This document shows positions 26,377-35,301 of a DNA stretch of 64,000 nt, piece by piece. The position numbers and the translations under genes are program-made. Position 1 is the stretch's first letter. Each line of letters opens with the position of its first letter. A model generated the notes under the pieces. The model was not told where the DNA came from, ran no database searches, and saw only the letters and a program-made list of their open reading frames with translations. The DNA is taken from assembly GCF_002264395.1 (NCBI RefSeq), contig NZ_NFVA01000012.1:30706-94705 (forward strand). The letters are read 5' to 3'. Source of the DNA: Paenibacillus sp. VTT E-133291. GTDB taxonomy: Bacteria; Bacillota; Bacilli; Paenibacillales; Paenibacillaceae.

Positions 26377-28314
26377 TTATGCTTTACCAGCGATTTTCTC
26401 TGCAAGCTCATTCAGATAGGTCCAGCGCTCCATTAGACGCTCCAGCTCGGCTTCGGCAAGCCGCTGCTCTTCCATTAACTCCTGCAGTCTCCCAGAGTCA
26501 GCAAACGCTGCTTCCATCTTGGCACTAATATCCGTCAAGCGCTGCTCTGCAAGCTCGATCTGCTCGTCAATTCCCTCATATTCACGCTGTTCCTTAAAGC
26601 TGAATTTGAGTTTGGTCTTAGGCGCTGATGATGGCGCTGTATTATTACTAGCATCTGTAGTCTCTTTACGCTTTGCATTTCCGTCATCTTTGTTCGATTC
26701 TGCATGGCGTGAAGAGACATTTTTGGCCAGCCATTCTTCATATTCCGTATAATCGCCAACATGAATCCGGATATCACCATTTTCAAAAGCGATCAGCTTA
26801 TCTATTGTACGATCCAGGAAATAACGGTCATGGGATACTGTGAAGACGACGCCCGGGAATTCATCCAGATAGTCTTCTAAAACAGCCAACGTTCCGATAT
26901 CCAAGTCGTTCGTAGGCTCATCCAACAGCAACACGTTTGGAGCTCCCATCAATACACGAAGCAGATACAGGCGCCTTTTTTCGCCACCTGACAGTTTGGA
27001 AATCGGCGTCCATTGCATCGCAGGAGGGAACAAGAAGCGTTCAAGCATTTGGCCTGCCGTAATGACGCTACCATCAGCCGTTCGTATGACTTCCGCTTCT
27101 TCCTTCACATATTCAATAGCTCGCATGCTGTCATCCATATCCTGATGTTCTTGCGTAAAATAACCCAACTTAACAGTCGCGCCAAGCTGAACCTCTCCCT
27201 TATCCGGCTGCAGCTTACCTGCAATCAGATTCAGAAGGGTTGATTTACCACTGCCATTCGGACCTACAATACCTACGCGGTCTTGGGGTACGGCAATATA
27301 GGTCAGATCTTTAATCAACTGACGGCCATCCAGCGATTTCGACAGTTCATTGATTTCAATGATTTTACGACCCAAACGTGTGGATGCCACCGAAATATCC
27401 AGCGAACCGTTCGAACTGCTACCTGTACTTTCTTTCAGCTTCTCAAAACGGTCGATTCTTGCCTTCTGTTTCGTTGATCGAGCTTTAGCTCCACGACGAA
27501 TCCAAGCAAGCTCCGTACGTAGCAGGTTCTTACGCTTTTGCTCCGCAGAGGCCTCACGCTCTTCACGGTCGGCTTTTAGCTCTAGAAAACGGGAATAGTT
27601 GGCCTCATAACGGTATAACTGTCCTCCGTCCAGCTCTAGCATGACACTTGCGACACGCTCCAGGAAGTAACGATCATGCGTTACCATTAAGAGGGCGCCA
27701 CGCCGTTTCTGTAAATATTGCTCTAGCCAAGCCACGGAGTCCGTATCAATATGGTTCGTAGGCTCATCCAGAATAAGTAACTCAGATGGCGTAATCAGGG
27801 CTGCCGCAAGTGCTACACGTTTCCGTTGACCACCAGACAGTGTATCCATCAGTGCATCGAATTTCACTATACCCAGCTTAGTAAGCACGCTCTTAGCTTC
27901 ACTCTCCAAATGCCAAGTACCTGCCGCATCGATAGCCTGTCCAATCCGCACCAGTTTGCCTTCCAGTTCTGCGTTACCTGGTTCTTTTTCAAGGCGAGAC
28001 ATAGTCTCCATATACTCACGCATGGTAGCAAGATCTGGATCCTCTCCGGCGAAGACCTGTTGCAGTACCGTATTTGTCGGCTCATAAGGAGGGTTCTGTG
28101 CCAAGTACTGCACTCTAACATTATTTCCGATCGCAATTTGCCCGCCATCCGGAGTATCCAAACCGGCAATAATACGTAAAAACGTTGATTTACCCGTTCC
28201 ATTCACACCGATCAAACCAATTTTATCCCGATCGTCCATACCAAATGAAGCATCACTAAAAAGTACTTTCTCACCATAACTTTTGGAAAGATGTTCCACG
28301 GTCATAATATTCAT
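26377..28314 (-). CDS. ABC-F family ATPase (Uup/YfmR-like)
   Basis: This 645-aa soluble protein has two ABC domains and no membrane segments. Walker A sequences are GVNGTGKST and GPNGSGKST, signatures LSGGQRKR and LSGGEKRR, and Walker B regions LLILDEPTNHID and VLLLDEPTNDLD. The linker between domains includes AWIRRGAKARSTKQKAR, typical of the Uup/YfmR branch, and the C terminus is a coiled coil (about 560-640). ABC-F proteins bind the ribosome and rescue translation of difficult sequences. Antibiotic resistance is not implied. Confidence 0.92.
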   Translation of the reverse strand: MNIMTVEHLSKSYGEKVLFSDASFGMDDRDKIGLIGVNGTGKSTFLRIIAGLDTPDGGQIAIGNNVRVQYLAQNPPYEPTNTVLQQVFAGEDPDLATMREYMETMSRLEKEPGNAELEGKLVRIGQAIDAAGTWHLESEAKSVLTKLGIVKFDALMDTLSGGQRKRVALAAALITPSELLILDEPTNHIDTDSVAWLEQYLQKRRGALLMVTHDRYFLERVASVMLELDGGQLYRYEANYSRFLELKADREEREASAEQKRKNLLRTELAWIRRGAKARSTKQKARIDRFEKLKESTGSSSNGSLDISVASTRLGRKIIEINELSKSLDGRQLIKDLTYIAVPQDRVGIVGPNGSGKSTLLNLIAGKLQPDKGEVQLGATVKLGYFTQEHQDMDDSMRAIEYVKEEAEVIRTADGSVITAGQMLERFLFPPAMQWTPISKLSGGEKRRLYLLRVLMGAPNVLLLDEPTNDLDIGTLAVLEDYLDEFPGVVFTVSHDRYFLDRTIDKLIAFENGDIRIHVGDYTEYEEWLAKNVSSRHAESNKDDGNAKRKETTDASNNTAPSSAPKTKLKFSFKEQREYEGIDEQIELAEQRLTDISAKMEAAFADSGRLQELMEEQRLAEAELERLMERWTYLNELAEKIAGKA

Positions 28315-28368
28315 GCTATTTCCTCGCTTGCCTTATATTTTCATAAAACCGGTCGCAGCATAGTGCTG

Positions 28369-28971
28369 CTATTCCACCGATCTATCGTCCTGACCTAAAT
28401 TCAAGTAATCCATTGCCCCTTTAATAAAAAGACCCGCAGCGAAACCAGCACGTTTATACGCATCTTCTTCCTTAAAAGATGGATCGAACAAAATATCCAT
28501 CTTCAGCCGATCCAACATCCCTATGTAGGACTGCGCCATAAGCTCAGGCTCAGACGCTCCGCCCTCCAGCAACACCTTCACCACTGCCTGCATATATTCT
28601 TCCATAAAAAGCGTCATATACGCCACAAGCTCTGGGTTATTGTTAGGTGCGCGGAAAAAGAGCTTCGTGTGTCGCTTTCGCTCATAATAATAGTAAAGAT
28701 GATGTTTGGCGATGATCGACAGTTTACCTGCCAAAGTATCACTATCCTTCAGCTTTTCCTGTAATTGCTGAAGGAATCCCTCACAATCCCGGCGCGTTAC
28801 CGCCATGAACAATTCTTCTTTACTCTTAAAATATAAGTAAACGGTGCCCTTAGCAATTCCGGCCTGAACCGCAATTTCCGACATCTTCGTTTCGTAAAAT
28901 CCACCTGAACCGAAGAGCTCGTATGCGGCATCCAGAATGGCAGTATGTTTATGATTGGACGTGCTGCTCAT
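28369..28971 (-). CDS. TetR/AcrR family transcriptional regulator
   Basis: This 200-aa protein has an N-terminal TetR DNA-binding domain (ILDAAYELFGSGGFYETKMS, then IAVQAGIAKGTVYLYFKSKE) and an all-helical ligand domain. The ATG at 28971 is fixed by AAAGGAGG five bases upstream. It is embedded between the DUF92 and ABC-F genes on the same strand. It may control this run, but no operator palindrome was found nearby. The ligand is unknown. Confidence 0.9.
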   Translation of the reverse strand: MSSTSNHKHTAILDAAYELFGSGGFYETKMSEIAVQAGIAKGTVYLYFKSKEELFMAVTRRDCEGFLQQLQEKLKDSDTLAGKLSIIAKHHLYYYYERKRHTKLFFRAPNNNPELVAYMTLFMEEYMQAVVKVLLEGGASEPELMAQSYIGMLDRLKMDILFDPSFKEEDAYKRAGFAAGLFIKGAMDYLNLGQDDRSVE

Positions 28972-28982
28972 CGGTTCCTCCT

Positions 28983-29786
28983 TTAAAACATCATTCCACA
29001 CAGTAAAGCAATAGCCCCTCCGACGATAGAGCTAATAGCATTAACTGCATCATTGGTCATCCACTTCCAGCCACGTGCGTTTTCAACTTTTTTACCGCAG
29101 TGATGTGTACTTTCCACTTCGCGTCCGCATACGGTGCAGCGATTCATCTGCTGAACGGTTGCCCCAAGAATAGAATCCGTGAACGCACCCGCAAGACCTC
29201 CAGTGAGTCCAGCCAATGTAAGCAACAAGAAGGATTGATCTGACATGCCGGATATCATCCGCAGCAGCCATGAAGATGCACCGATAAGTGCACCTCCTGC
29301 GGCAGCGGCCAGCGTGCCCAGGCTGGATACGCCACCCGAGGCACCGGCCGGAAGTATTTTACCTGTGAGGACAGACCGAGGTGACTTCTTGCTGAGTGTA
29401 CCAATCTCCGTAGCCCATGTATCAGAGGTTACCGTTGCCATCACCCCGATAAATAAAAATTCCCAATGTTCCATCGGAACCATCGCATTCAGTAGAACGA
29501 AAACCATCCCAAGCCCGCCATTAGCAAAGACCTGCCCAGCATCTCGGCGACCCGTCTTGGCATAAGTCTGCTCAAGCTCTGCCTTATTATCATGATGAAG
29601 CTTAGACAACAGGCTTGAAGAGATGAAAAAAATTAACAATATTCCAAACCAAAAGGCATTTCCAGCACCAAAATAGATGGTCCCCATAGCTACCGCGGCA
29701 AGCATGCCGGAGAGACTTAAGGATTGTTTCCTATAAGCCGCTCCCGCAACTAACAAAGCGCCAAGGGCGCCAATAATCCATAACAT
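28983..29786 (-). CDS. DUF92 family membrane protein
   Basis: This 267-aa protein has about six membrane segments. The family shares its fold with plant phytyl-phosphate kinase VTE6 and with TMEM19. Signature parts are FANGGLGMVFVLLNA, ATVTSDTWATEIGTLS and GLAGAFTDSILGATVQ. A Cys4 cluster, CTVCG...HHCGK, lies near residue 215 and may bind metal. The ATG at 29786 has GGAG eight bases upstream. Lipid phosphorylation is a family-level guess. Confidence 0.82.
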   Translation of the reverse strand: MLWIIGALGALLVAGAAYRKQSLSLSGMLAAVAMGTIYFGAGNAFWFGILLIFFISSSLLSKLHHDNKAELEQTYAKTGRRDAGQVFANGGLGMVFVLLNAMVPMEHWEFLFIGVMATVTSDTWATEIGTLSKKSPRSVLTGKILPAGASGGVSSLGTLAAAAGGALIGASSWLLRMISGMSDQSFLLLTLAGLTGGLAGAFTDSILGATVQQMNRCTVCGREVESTHHCGKKVENARGWKWMTNDAVNAISSIVGGAIALLCGMMF

Positions 29787-29809
29787 AGATTCAACTCCAA
29801 CAGATGTTT

Positions 29810-30439
29810 TTAGCCGATCAGGCAAGTCCCCATCAGCTTGTCACCCCAGTACAATTCAAAAGAATCTCCTGATACGGTAGGGCCTACACCTTCTGGTGTT
29901 CCTGTGAAAATCACATCGTCTTTACCCAGCCCGTAACGCGCAGCGATAAAATCGACAACTTTTTGGAGCGAAAAAATCATGTTTTTAACATTTCCTCGCT
30001 GAACTTCAACACCATTTTTTAAAACCGTGAAATCCGTTCCTTCTAGCTCTTCCTTGTCAGGAAACGCAATGTAAGGTGTGAGTGGAGCAGCGTTCTTAAA
30101 GCCTTTAGCCGGTGTCCAAGGCAGACCTTTCTTCTGCAGATCATTATGCACATCACGCAGTGTGAAATCTAGTCCCAGTGCCATAACATCCACCAGATCC
30201 TCCACGCTCATACCCGGTACATAATCACGCGCGATCCGAAGCACAAGCTCTCCTTCATAATGAACCTGTCCTGAATCCTTTGGAAGCTGAATGACTGCTT
30301 TATCGAGGGAAACCGCCGCATGTGAGGGCTTCAAAAAAATGAGTGGCTCTACGGGGACGTTATTTCCTAATTCCTCCGCATGTAGCTTGTAGTTCCGTCC
30401 AACACAATACAAATTATTAACAGCAGCGCACACAGACAA
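29810..30439 (-). CDS. Fumarylacetoacetate hydrolase family protein
   Basis: This 209-aa single-domain FAH-fold enzyme hydrolyses or decarboxylates a beta-diketo acid; the group includes acylpyruvases and oxaloacetate decarboxylases. Metal ligands are seen as the Glu pair in VHYEGELVLRI and the Asp in GLDFTLRD; IFTGTPEGVGP is the conserved C-terminal loop. The start TTG is weakly supported (GAAAGAGAG upstream). It lies 30 bases after the GDPD gene. The substrate is not determined by context. Confidence 0.87.
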   Translation of the reverse strand: MSVCAAVNNLYCVGRNYKLHAEELGNNVPVEPLIFLKPSHAAVSLDKAVIQLPKDSGQVHYEGELVLRIARDYVPGMSVEDLVDVMALGLDFTLRDVHNDLQKKGLPWTPAKGFKNAAPLTPYIAFPDKEELEGTDFTVLKNGVEVQRGNVKNMIFSLQKVVDFIAARYGLGKDDVIFTGTPEGVGPTVSGDSFELYWGDKLMGTCLIG

Positions 30440-30469
30440 TCAGCTCTCTTTCCCATCGAATTGGATTAT

Positions 30470-31204
30470 TTATACTTTTAGAAATGTGTCGCCCCAGATA
30501 TCCGGACGGTTTGTACAAATCATTATATCAGAATGCATATCTGCTAAGCGACGCATCTCTTTCTCTTTGTTCACAGTCCAGGCCATAATCTTCACCCCTT
30601 GCTCCGTCAAAACCTTAGCCAATCTAGGATTTAGACGCGAGAAGCTAATCGACAAAAGAGAACATTCCAGTTCACGCAGCCTTCGAGCAGGATTACCAAA
30701 TCTTGAATCAAAAATTAAGCCTGTACGAAAGTGAGGGTCTATTTCCTTGATTTTTTTCAACACATCTTTGTCAAAAGAGGTCAAAATCACGTCGTCCCGC
30801 ATGCCTTTAGAGGAAATAAGATCCGTCACCTTCTGCTCGATGCCAGGATACATATTACCCACTGTTTTCAGTTCAATATTGAGACGCAGTCTACCAGAGG
30901 CTAAGGTAAGCACCTCTTCCAAGGAAGGCACCCGCTCTCCCCGAAAAGAACGCCCTTTCCAGCTACCCGCATCGAGACGCCGGATATGTTCCCAATCCAT
31001 ATTCTTCACCTTACCATGACCATTGGTTGTACGGTCCAGTGTGAAGTCATGAATGACAACAGGAACACCGTCCTTGGAGAGCTGGACATCCAATTCCATC
31101 CAGTGGACAAAAGGCATGGCAATGGCCATCCGGATTGCTGCTAATGTATTCTCCGGAGCTTTACCGGAAAATCCCCGATGGGCAACACACAAATTGTTCA
31201 TCAT
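30470..31204 (-). CDS. Glycerophosphodiester phosphodiesterase (cytosolic)
   Basis: This 244-aa GDPD-family enzyme splits glycerophosphodiesters to glycerol 3-phosphate and an alcohol. Catalytic and metal residues are visible: AHRGFSGKAPENT, WMELDVQLSKDGVPVVIHD, and NIELKT. No signal sequence is present, so it acts inside the cell. GGGAGGT precedes tandem ATG codons. It lies between capA-like and FAH genes in one run. Confidence 0.9.
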   Translation of the reverse strand: MMNNLCVAHRGFSGKAPENTLAAIRMAIAMPFVHWMELDVQLSKDGVPVVIHDFTLDRTTNGHGKVKNMDWEHIRRLDAGSWKGRSFRGERVPSLEEVLTLASGRLRLNIELKTVGNMYPGIEQKVTDLISSKGMRDDVILTSFDKDVLKKIKEIDPHFRTGLIFDSRFGNPARRLRELECSLLSISFSRLNPRLAKVLTEQGVKIMAWTVNKEKEMRRLADMHSDIMICTNRPDIWGDTFLKV

Positions 31205-31222
31205 AAGGACCTCCCAGGAACC

Positions 31223-32611
31223 CTATTTTGTAACTTGAGTGACTTTACCGTCACTGTCGATCTTAACTCGACCAGCAGATAAAGACTCTACTTTTTTCAG
31301 CAAAAGCTGTCCGTTCACCTGATTCATGGGCACGGGCTGAGCTAGCTCAGCAGTCATAGGCTTCAGCTGTAATGAACATTGACCTTTTTTACTGCATTCC
31401 GCCTGAAAAACAGCTGTTTCCCAAGTGGCGGGTACTGTTGATCTCGTAAAAATAAAATTACCGGTGCTGTAGGCGATCCACTTGCCTTTGTATGGCTCCA
31501 CACCTTGCAATACATGCGGGTGACCACCAATGACAAGATCGGCTCCCGCATCGACAAAACTACGTCCAAGGGTCTGCTGAATATTATCAAACTGCTCCAC
31601 CCGTTCTTTGCCCCAATGGACAACTACGACAACCAAATCAGCTTTTTGTTTAGCTGCAGCAATCGCTTTAATTCCTTCTCTACTATCATATACTGAAGCA
31701 AGCCCCGGTTTATTTTTACCCGCCATCCAGTCCGATGCAGGAATCACCCGTGTGAACCCCAGCAGGGCGATCTTAATCCCTTTACGCTCAAAATATTGTG
31801 CTGAGAATGCTTCCTTACTGTTGAGTCCAGCACCAACATAAGGAATGCCTCTTTCTGACAGATGACTAAGCGTGTCTCGCAGACCTTCTTCCCCTTGATC
31901 CAGCGTATGATTGTTCGCCATATTTACTGCATCCACTCCGGCTGCTTTAAGAGCATCTAGTGCTTTAGGCGAGCCTTTGAATACGTATTGCTTATTAGCG
32001 GCACCAACCCCACCCGTGGTCACAGGAGTCTCCAGATTCACGACCGTTAGGTCATCCTTCTTGAACATTCCATCGAGCGCGGCATACGAATAGTCGTAAC
32101 CTTTCTTTTCGAGCAATTCCCCGGCTTTCCCCGAAAAAATAACATCTCCACCAAAATTCAAGGTCACTGTAGTGCCAGAAGCCTGGTCATCTGATGGAAG
32201 TCCAGACACAGAACCACTATCTGCGACTTGGGAGCTACCTTCATCTGGCGAAGGGGTCTCAGTTGGTACAGGTGCCTGTGTTTCAACATTTTCTTCTCTC
32301 TTTGGCTCGGGTGTAGGTGTAGCTTCCGAAGTTACCGTTGGAGAAGGAATGGGAGACTCCGTGGCTTCAGGCGTTGCAGTCACTACAGGTGCTGTCTCCT
32401 GAGCAGTACTATCCGGCGTAGGCGAAGCCGTCATTTGTGCCACTGGAGGCGGTTCAGAACTTCCCTTGAATCTGTCATCCATAAAACTATAGCTGAGCGC
32501 CACAATAATCATCAGAAGTAGACCTGCATTGACCCACATCCAGGCCGTTCTGCGCTTACGCTTGCTCTTATGTTTGCTCTTCTGTCTAGAACGCGATCGC
32601 GGCGGATACAT
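31223..32611 (-). CDS. CapA family protein, membrane-anchored metallophosphatase-like
   Basis: This 462-aa protein has a strongly basic N terminus (Lys/Arg/Ser), a signal anchor at about 25-43, a 90-residue Pro/Thr/Glu-rich linker, and a PGA_cap (CapA) domain of the calcineurin-like phosphoesterase fold. Metal-site motifs are NFGGDVIFSG, NLETP, NMANNHTLDQG, VVVVHWGKE and GGHPHVLQG. CapA helps poly-gamma-glutamate synthesis or anchoring in Bacillus, but capBC are not here, so the role is open. The ATG at 32611 has GAGGAG 12 bases upstream. Confidence 0.87.
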   Translation of the reverse strand: MYPPRSRSRQKSKHKSKRKRRTAWMWVNAGLLLMIIVALSYSFMDDRFKGSSEPPPVAQMTASPTPDSTAQETAPVVTATPEATESPIPSPTVTSEATPTPEPKREENVETQAPVPTETPSPDEGSSQVADSGSVSGLPSDDQASGTTVTLNFGGDVIFSGKAGELLEKKGYDYSYAALDGMFKKDDLTVVNLETPVTTGGVGAANKQYVFKGSPKALDALKAAGVDAVNMANNHTLDQGEEGLRDTLSHLSERGIPYVGAGLNSKEAFSAQYFERKGIKIALLGFTRVIPASDWMAGKNKPGLASVYDSREGIKAIAAAKQKADLVVVVVHWGKERVEQFDNIQQTLGRSFVDAGADLVIGGHPHVLQGVEPYKGKWIAYSTGNFIFTRSTVPATWETAVFQAECSKKGQCSLQLKPMTAELAQPVPMNQVNGQLLLKKVESLSAGRVKIDSDGKVTQVTK

Positions 32612-32694
32612 TGTTTCTATGATCTCCTCTACTCTCAAATTGGTTCTATTATAGCATATCTAGCACCTGTCCCTCCAAATAAGAGAGTCCGCCA

Positions 32695-32793
32695 AGTATA
32701 AACGCTCTCGGCGTCCTTTTAAGGACGGTGAGTGTTTAAGCGAGAAATATAAGACATAAAGTATAGCGTAAAACTTATACTTTCTTATATTTT
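32695..32793 (+). repeat. Dispersed palindromic repeat, copy B
   Basis: This copy has the same two-part layout as copy A: AAACGC...GTCCTTTTAAGGAC...GTGTTT, then GCGAGAAATATAAGACATAAA and, further on, TTTCTTATATTTT. It lies upstream of the capA-like gene and downstream of the hemY terminator. Confidence 0.75.
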
Positions 32794-32811
32794 AAAATAG
32801 TATGTTCTTAG

Positions 32812-32856
32812 TTTTAAACAAAAACGGTGAAGCAAAAAAATCTTCGCTTCACCGTT
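32812..32856 (-). terminator. Rho-independent terminator of the hem operon
   Basis: AACGGTGAAGC and GCTTCACCGTT form an 11-pair stem; on the minus strand it is followed by TTTTGTTT. Confidence 0.85.
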
Positions 32857-32891
32857 CATTATATAATTCTAACTCTCCCGTAAATGAACAA

Positions 32892-34313
32892 TTAATTCGA
32901 TATACGCTTTGCAGCGCTTTGTGCTGTAAGCTTAGCCTGCTTAACACAATCAGGCATTGCCACTCCATCATATCCTGCTCCAAAGACATATATCCCAGGA
33001 AGTGTGGTCTCAAGCTCCCTATGGAATTTAGAAAGATTGTCAAGATGTCCAACAGGATACTGTGGCATCGAATGTTCCGAACGAGTAATTTCCGTGAATA
33101 TAGGTTTCGCTGTAATGCCCAAGATCTCTCGTAAATCCTTACTCACTAGTTCCGTAAGCGCCTCATCTGGAAGTTGAACATTCTGCTCATCTCCGGAGCG
33201 GCCTACATGACAGCGCATAAGCACTTTATCTTCCGGGCTCGTATGCGGCCAATTCGTAGACGTCCATGTACAAGCAGTAATATTGCGTCCTTCCTTACGT
33301 GGCACAAGAAAACCTGCTCCTGCATCATCAATTTCGATATCCTTCTTGTTGAAGGCCAAGACTAAGTTCGCAACCGATACATAATTTACTGCATCGAGTG
33401 CTGAAACATCCACATGTGGACGCAAAAGGTCGGCAGCAAAAGAATTTGGTGTGGTGATATATATTTCATCCGCAAGCAGCCGTTCGCCACTTTCCAGTTC
33501 TAGCTCATAGCGAGAAGCTTTAGTTTCTGTAGCATGTATAGAGACCACCGCAGCTTCAGTTCGCTGTTCTACATCGTGCAGTTCATGAATCAAGCCATGC
33601 ACGAGACTTTGTAGTCCTTTTCGAAAGGTCAGAAAAGTGCTGTTCTTTGTGCTCGTTTTTGTCTTGGAGGAATTCCGTTCTTTGATGAATCCACGAATAA
33701 GACCACCATACTGCCGCTCTACTTCTCCAAACTGCGGAAAGGTAGCCTGTAGGCTGACTTTGTGTAAATCCCCAGCATACATACCGGCTAATAGCGGTTC
33801 GGTCAAATTCTCCATCACTTCAGTACCTAAACGTCGCTCAATCAGCTGTCCGAGGGATTCATCGACATTACTCCGCTTAGGAGGAAGGATCAGGTCCATC
33901 AGCGCGCGTACTTTTCCACCGAATGAAACCAGAGCACTTGATAGAAATGGCTTTAGTTCAGTAGGAATTCCAAGCACCAGACCGGTAGGCATAGGATGAA
34001 GCTTGTCACGCTGTAGTATATAGGTCTTCTCTGCCTTTGGATTTGTGTTCACCAGCTCGTGATCTAGCTCTAATTCCTTAGCCAATTCAATCATCTCTGT
34101 TTTGCTAGCTAAAAAAGAATCCGGACCTTTCTCAATCACAAATCCATCCCGGTGCAATGTTTCGATCTTCCCACCAAGAGTCTTTTCTTTCTCTAGCAGC
34201 ACAATATCAGGTTTCATGCCGGCTTTTTTGTAAAACTTACGAATGTAAAAGGCGGCGCTGAGTCCACTCAGCCCACCGCCTATGATAACAATTCGCCTAG
34301 AGGGACCAGTCAT
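32892..34313 (-). CDS. hemY: Protoporphyrinogen/coproporphyrinogen III oxidase
   Basis: This FAD enzyme oxidises coproporphyrinogen III in the coproporphyrin branch of heme synthesis used by Firmicutes (also named CgoX). The dinucleotide motif IIGGGLSGLSAAFYIRK starts near residue 10; EKGPDSFLASK and the C-terminal FAD motif GIYVFGAGYDGVAMPDC are also typical. The length of 473 aa is normal. The ATG overlaps the stop of hemH as ATGA. It is the last gene of hemE-hemH-hemY. Confidence 0.94.
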   Translation of the reverse strand: MTGPSRRIVIIGGGLSGLSAAFYIRKFYKKAGMKPDIVLLEKEKTLGGKIETLHRDGFVIEKGPDSFLASKTEMIELAKELELDHELVNTNPKAEKTYILQRDKLHPMPTGLVLGIPTELKPFLSSALVSFGGKVRALMDLILPPKRSNVDESLGQLIERRLGTEVMENLTEPLLAGMYAGDLHKVSLQATFPQFGEVERQYGGLIRGFIKERNSSKTKTSTKNSTFLTFRKGLQSLVHGLIHELHDVEQRTEAAVVSIHATETKASRYELELESGERLLADEIYITTPNSFAADLLRPHVDVSALDAVNYVSVANLVLAFNKKDIEIDDAGAGFLVPRKEGRNITACTWTSTNWPHTSPEDKVLMRCHVGRSGDEQNVQLPDEALTELVSKDLREILGITAKPIFTEITRSEHSMPQYPVGHLDNLSKFHRELETTLPGIYVFGAGYDGVAMPDCVKQAKLTAQSAAKRISN

Positions 34314-35275
34314 GATTGACCGGCCGGCATTTGATTCAGTCTTGTACGAACAACATCGCTCAATACGGACATGTACGCAGGATCGCTGTTTAATGATTCA
34401 ATCCGCATAAGACGCATATCCAGCTCTGAAGCTACGGCTGTTGCCTCGATATCAAGGTCATACAGCACTTCTAAATGATCGGATACGAACCCGATCGGTG
34501 CCACTAGAACATACTCTACCTGTTCCTTGCTAAGCTGTTGAAGAGTATCCAGAATGTCTGGTCCAAGCCATGGTTCAGCGGTCCGTCCTGCGCTTTGCCA
34601 CGTAAACTGCCAATTGGTTATCCCCGCTTGATCTGCAATAGCCTTTGAAGTCTCCAATAGTTGATCTTTATAAGGATCCCCCATAGCTAGAATACGCTCT
34701 GGAAGGCTATGCGCGCTAAATAATACCCTTATCTCATCGCGAGTAGCACCTGCTTCGATATATTGATCTATTTTCGCAGTTACTCTCCGGCTTAGAACAT
34801 CGATCAATACTGGGTGCATATGGTAGCTCTCCACAAAACCCATGTTGATTTTACATGCATCAGCCTTTTCCTGAGCACGTTTGATGTAGCCGCCCACGCT
34901 CATGCTTGAATAGTGAGGGGCAAGCACAACACCAACCGCTTGGGTAATCCCATCCTTTGCCATAGCCTCGACGCCGTCCTCAATAAACGGATAGGCATGC
35001 TTCAAACCCTGATAGCAGACAAATTCTACATCCGCCCCAGCTTTATCCGCGTTTAGTGCTGCCTGTAATGCAGCTACTTGACGGTCTGTATTCTCCCGCA
35101 GCGGGAATACACCCCCGACAATCGCTTCATAGCGATCTGTTAATTCTTTAAGCTGCTCCGCAGTCGGCGGATTACCTCGCCGAATATGAGTGTAATATGC
35201 TTCAACGTCTTCTAAGCTTTTAGGAGTGCCATACGACATGACGAGAACACCTATTTTTGCTGTCACGGATTCCAT
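34310..35275 (-). CDS. hemH: Ferrochelatase (coproporphyrin type)
   Basis: This enzyme inserts iron into coproporphyrin III (CpfC activity in Firmicutes). Family marks are GVLVMSYGTP at the N terminus, LAPHYSSMSVGGY, VLFSAHSLPERI with the metal-site histidine, and a C-terminal EVLYDLDIEA region with conserved glutamates. The length (321 aa) fits. The ATG is very close to AAGGGG; a GTG three codons later is better spaced and may be the true start. It lies between hemE and hemY. Confidence 0.95.
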   Translation of the reverse strand: MESVTAKIGVLVMSYGTPKSLEDVEAYYTHIRRGNPPTAEQLKELTDRYEAIVGGVFPLRENTDRQVAALQAALNADKAGADVEFVCYQGLKHAYPFIEDGVEAMAKDGITQAVGVVLAPHYSSMSVGGYIKRAQEKADACKINMGFVESYHMHPVLIDVLSRRVTAKIDQYIEAGATRDEIRVLFSAHSLPERILAMGDPYKDQLLETSKAIADQAGITNWQFTWQSAGRTAEPWLGPDILDTLQQLSKEQVEYVLVAPIGFVSDHLEVLYDLDIEATAVASELDMRLMRIESLNSDPAYMSVLSDVVRTRLNQMPAGQS

Positions 35276-35301
35276 CCCCTTATAGATTTAATGGGCTATT
35301 T

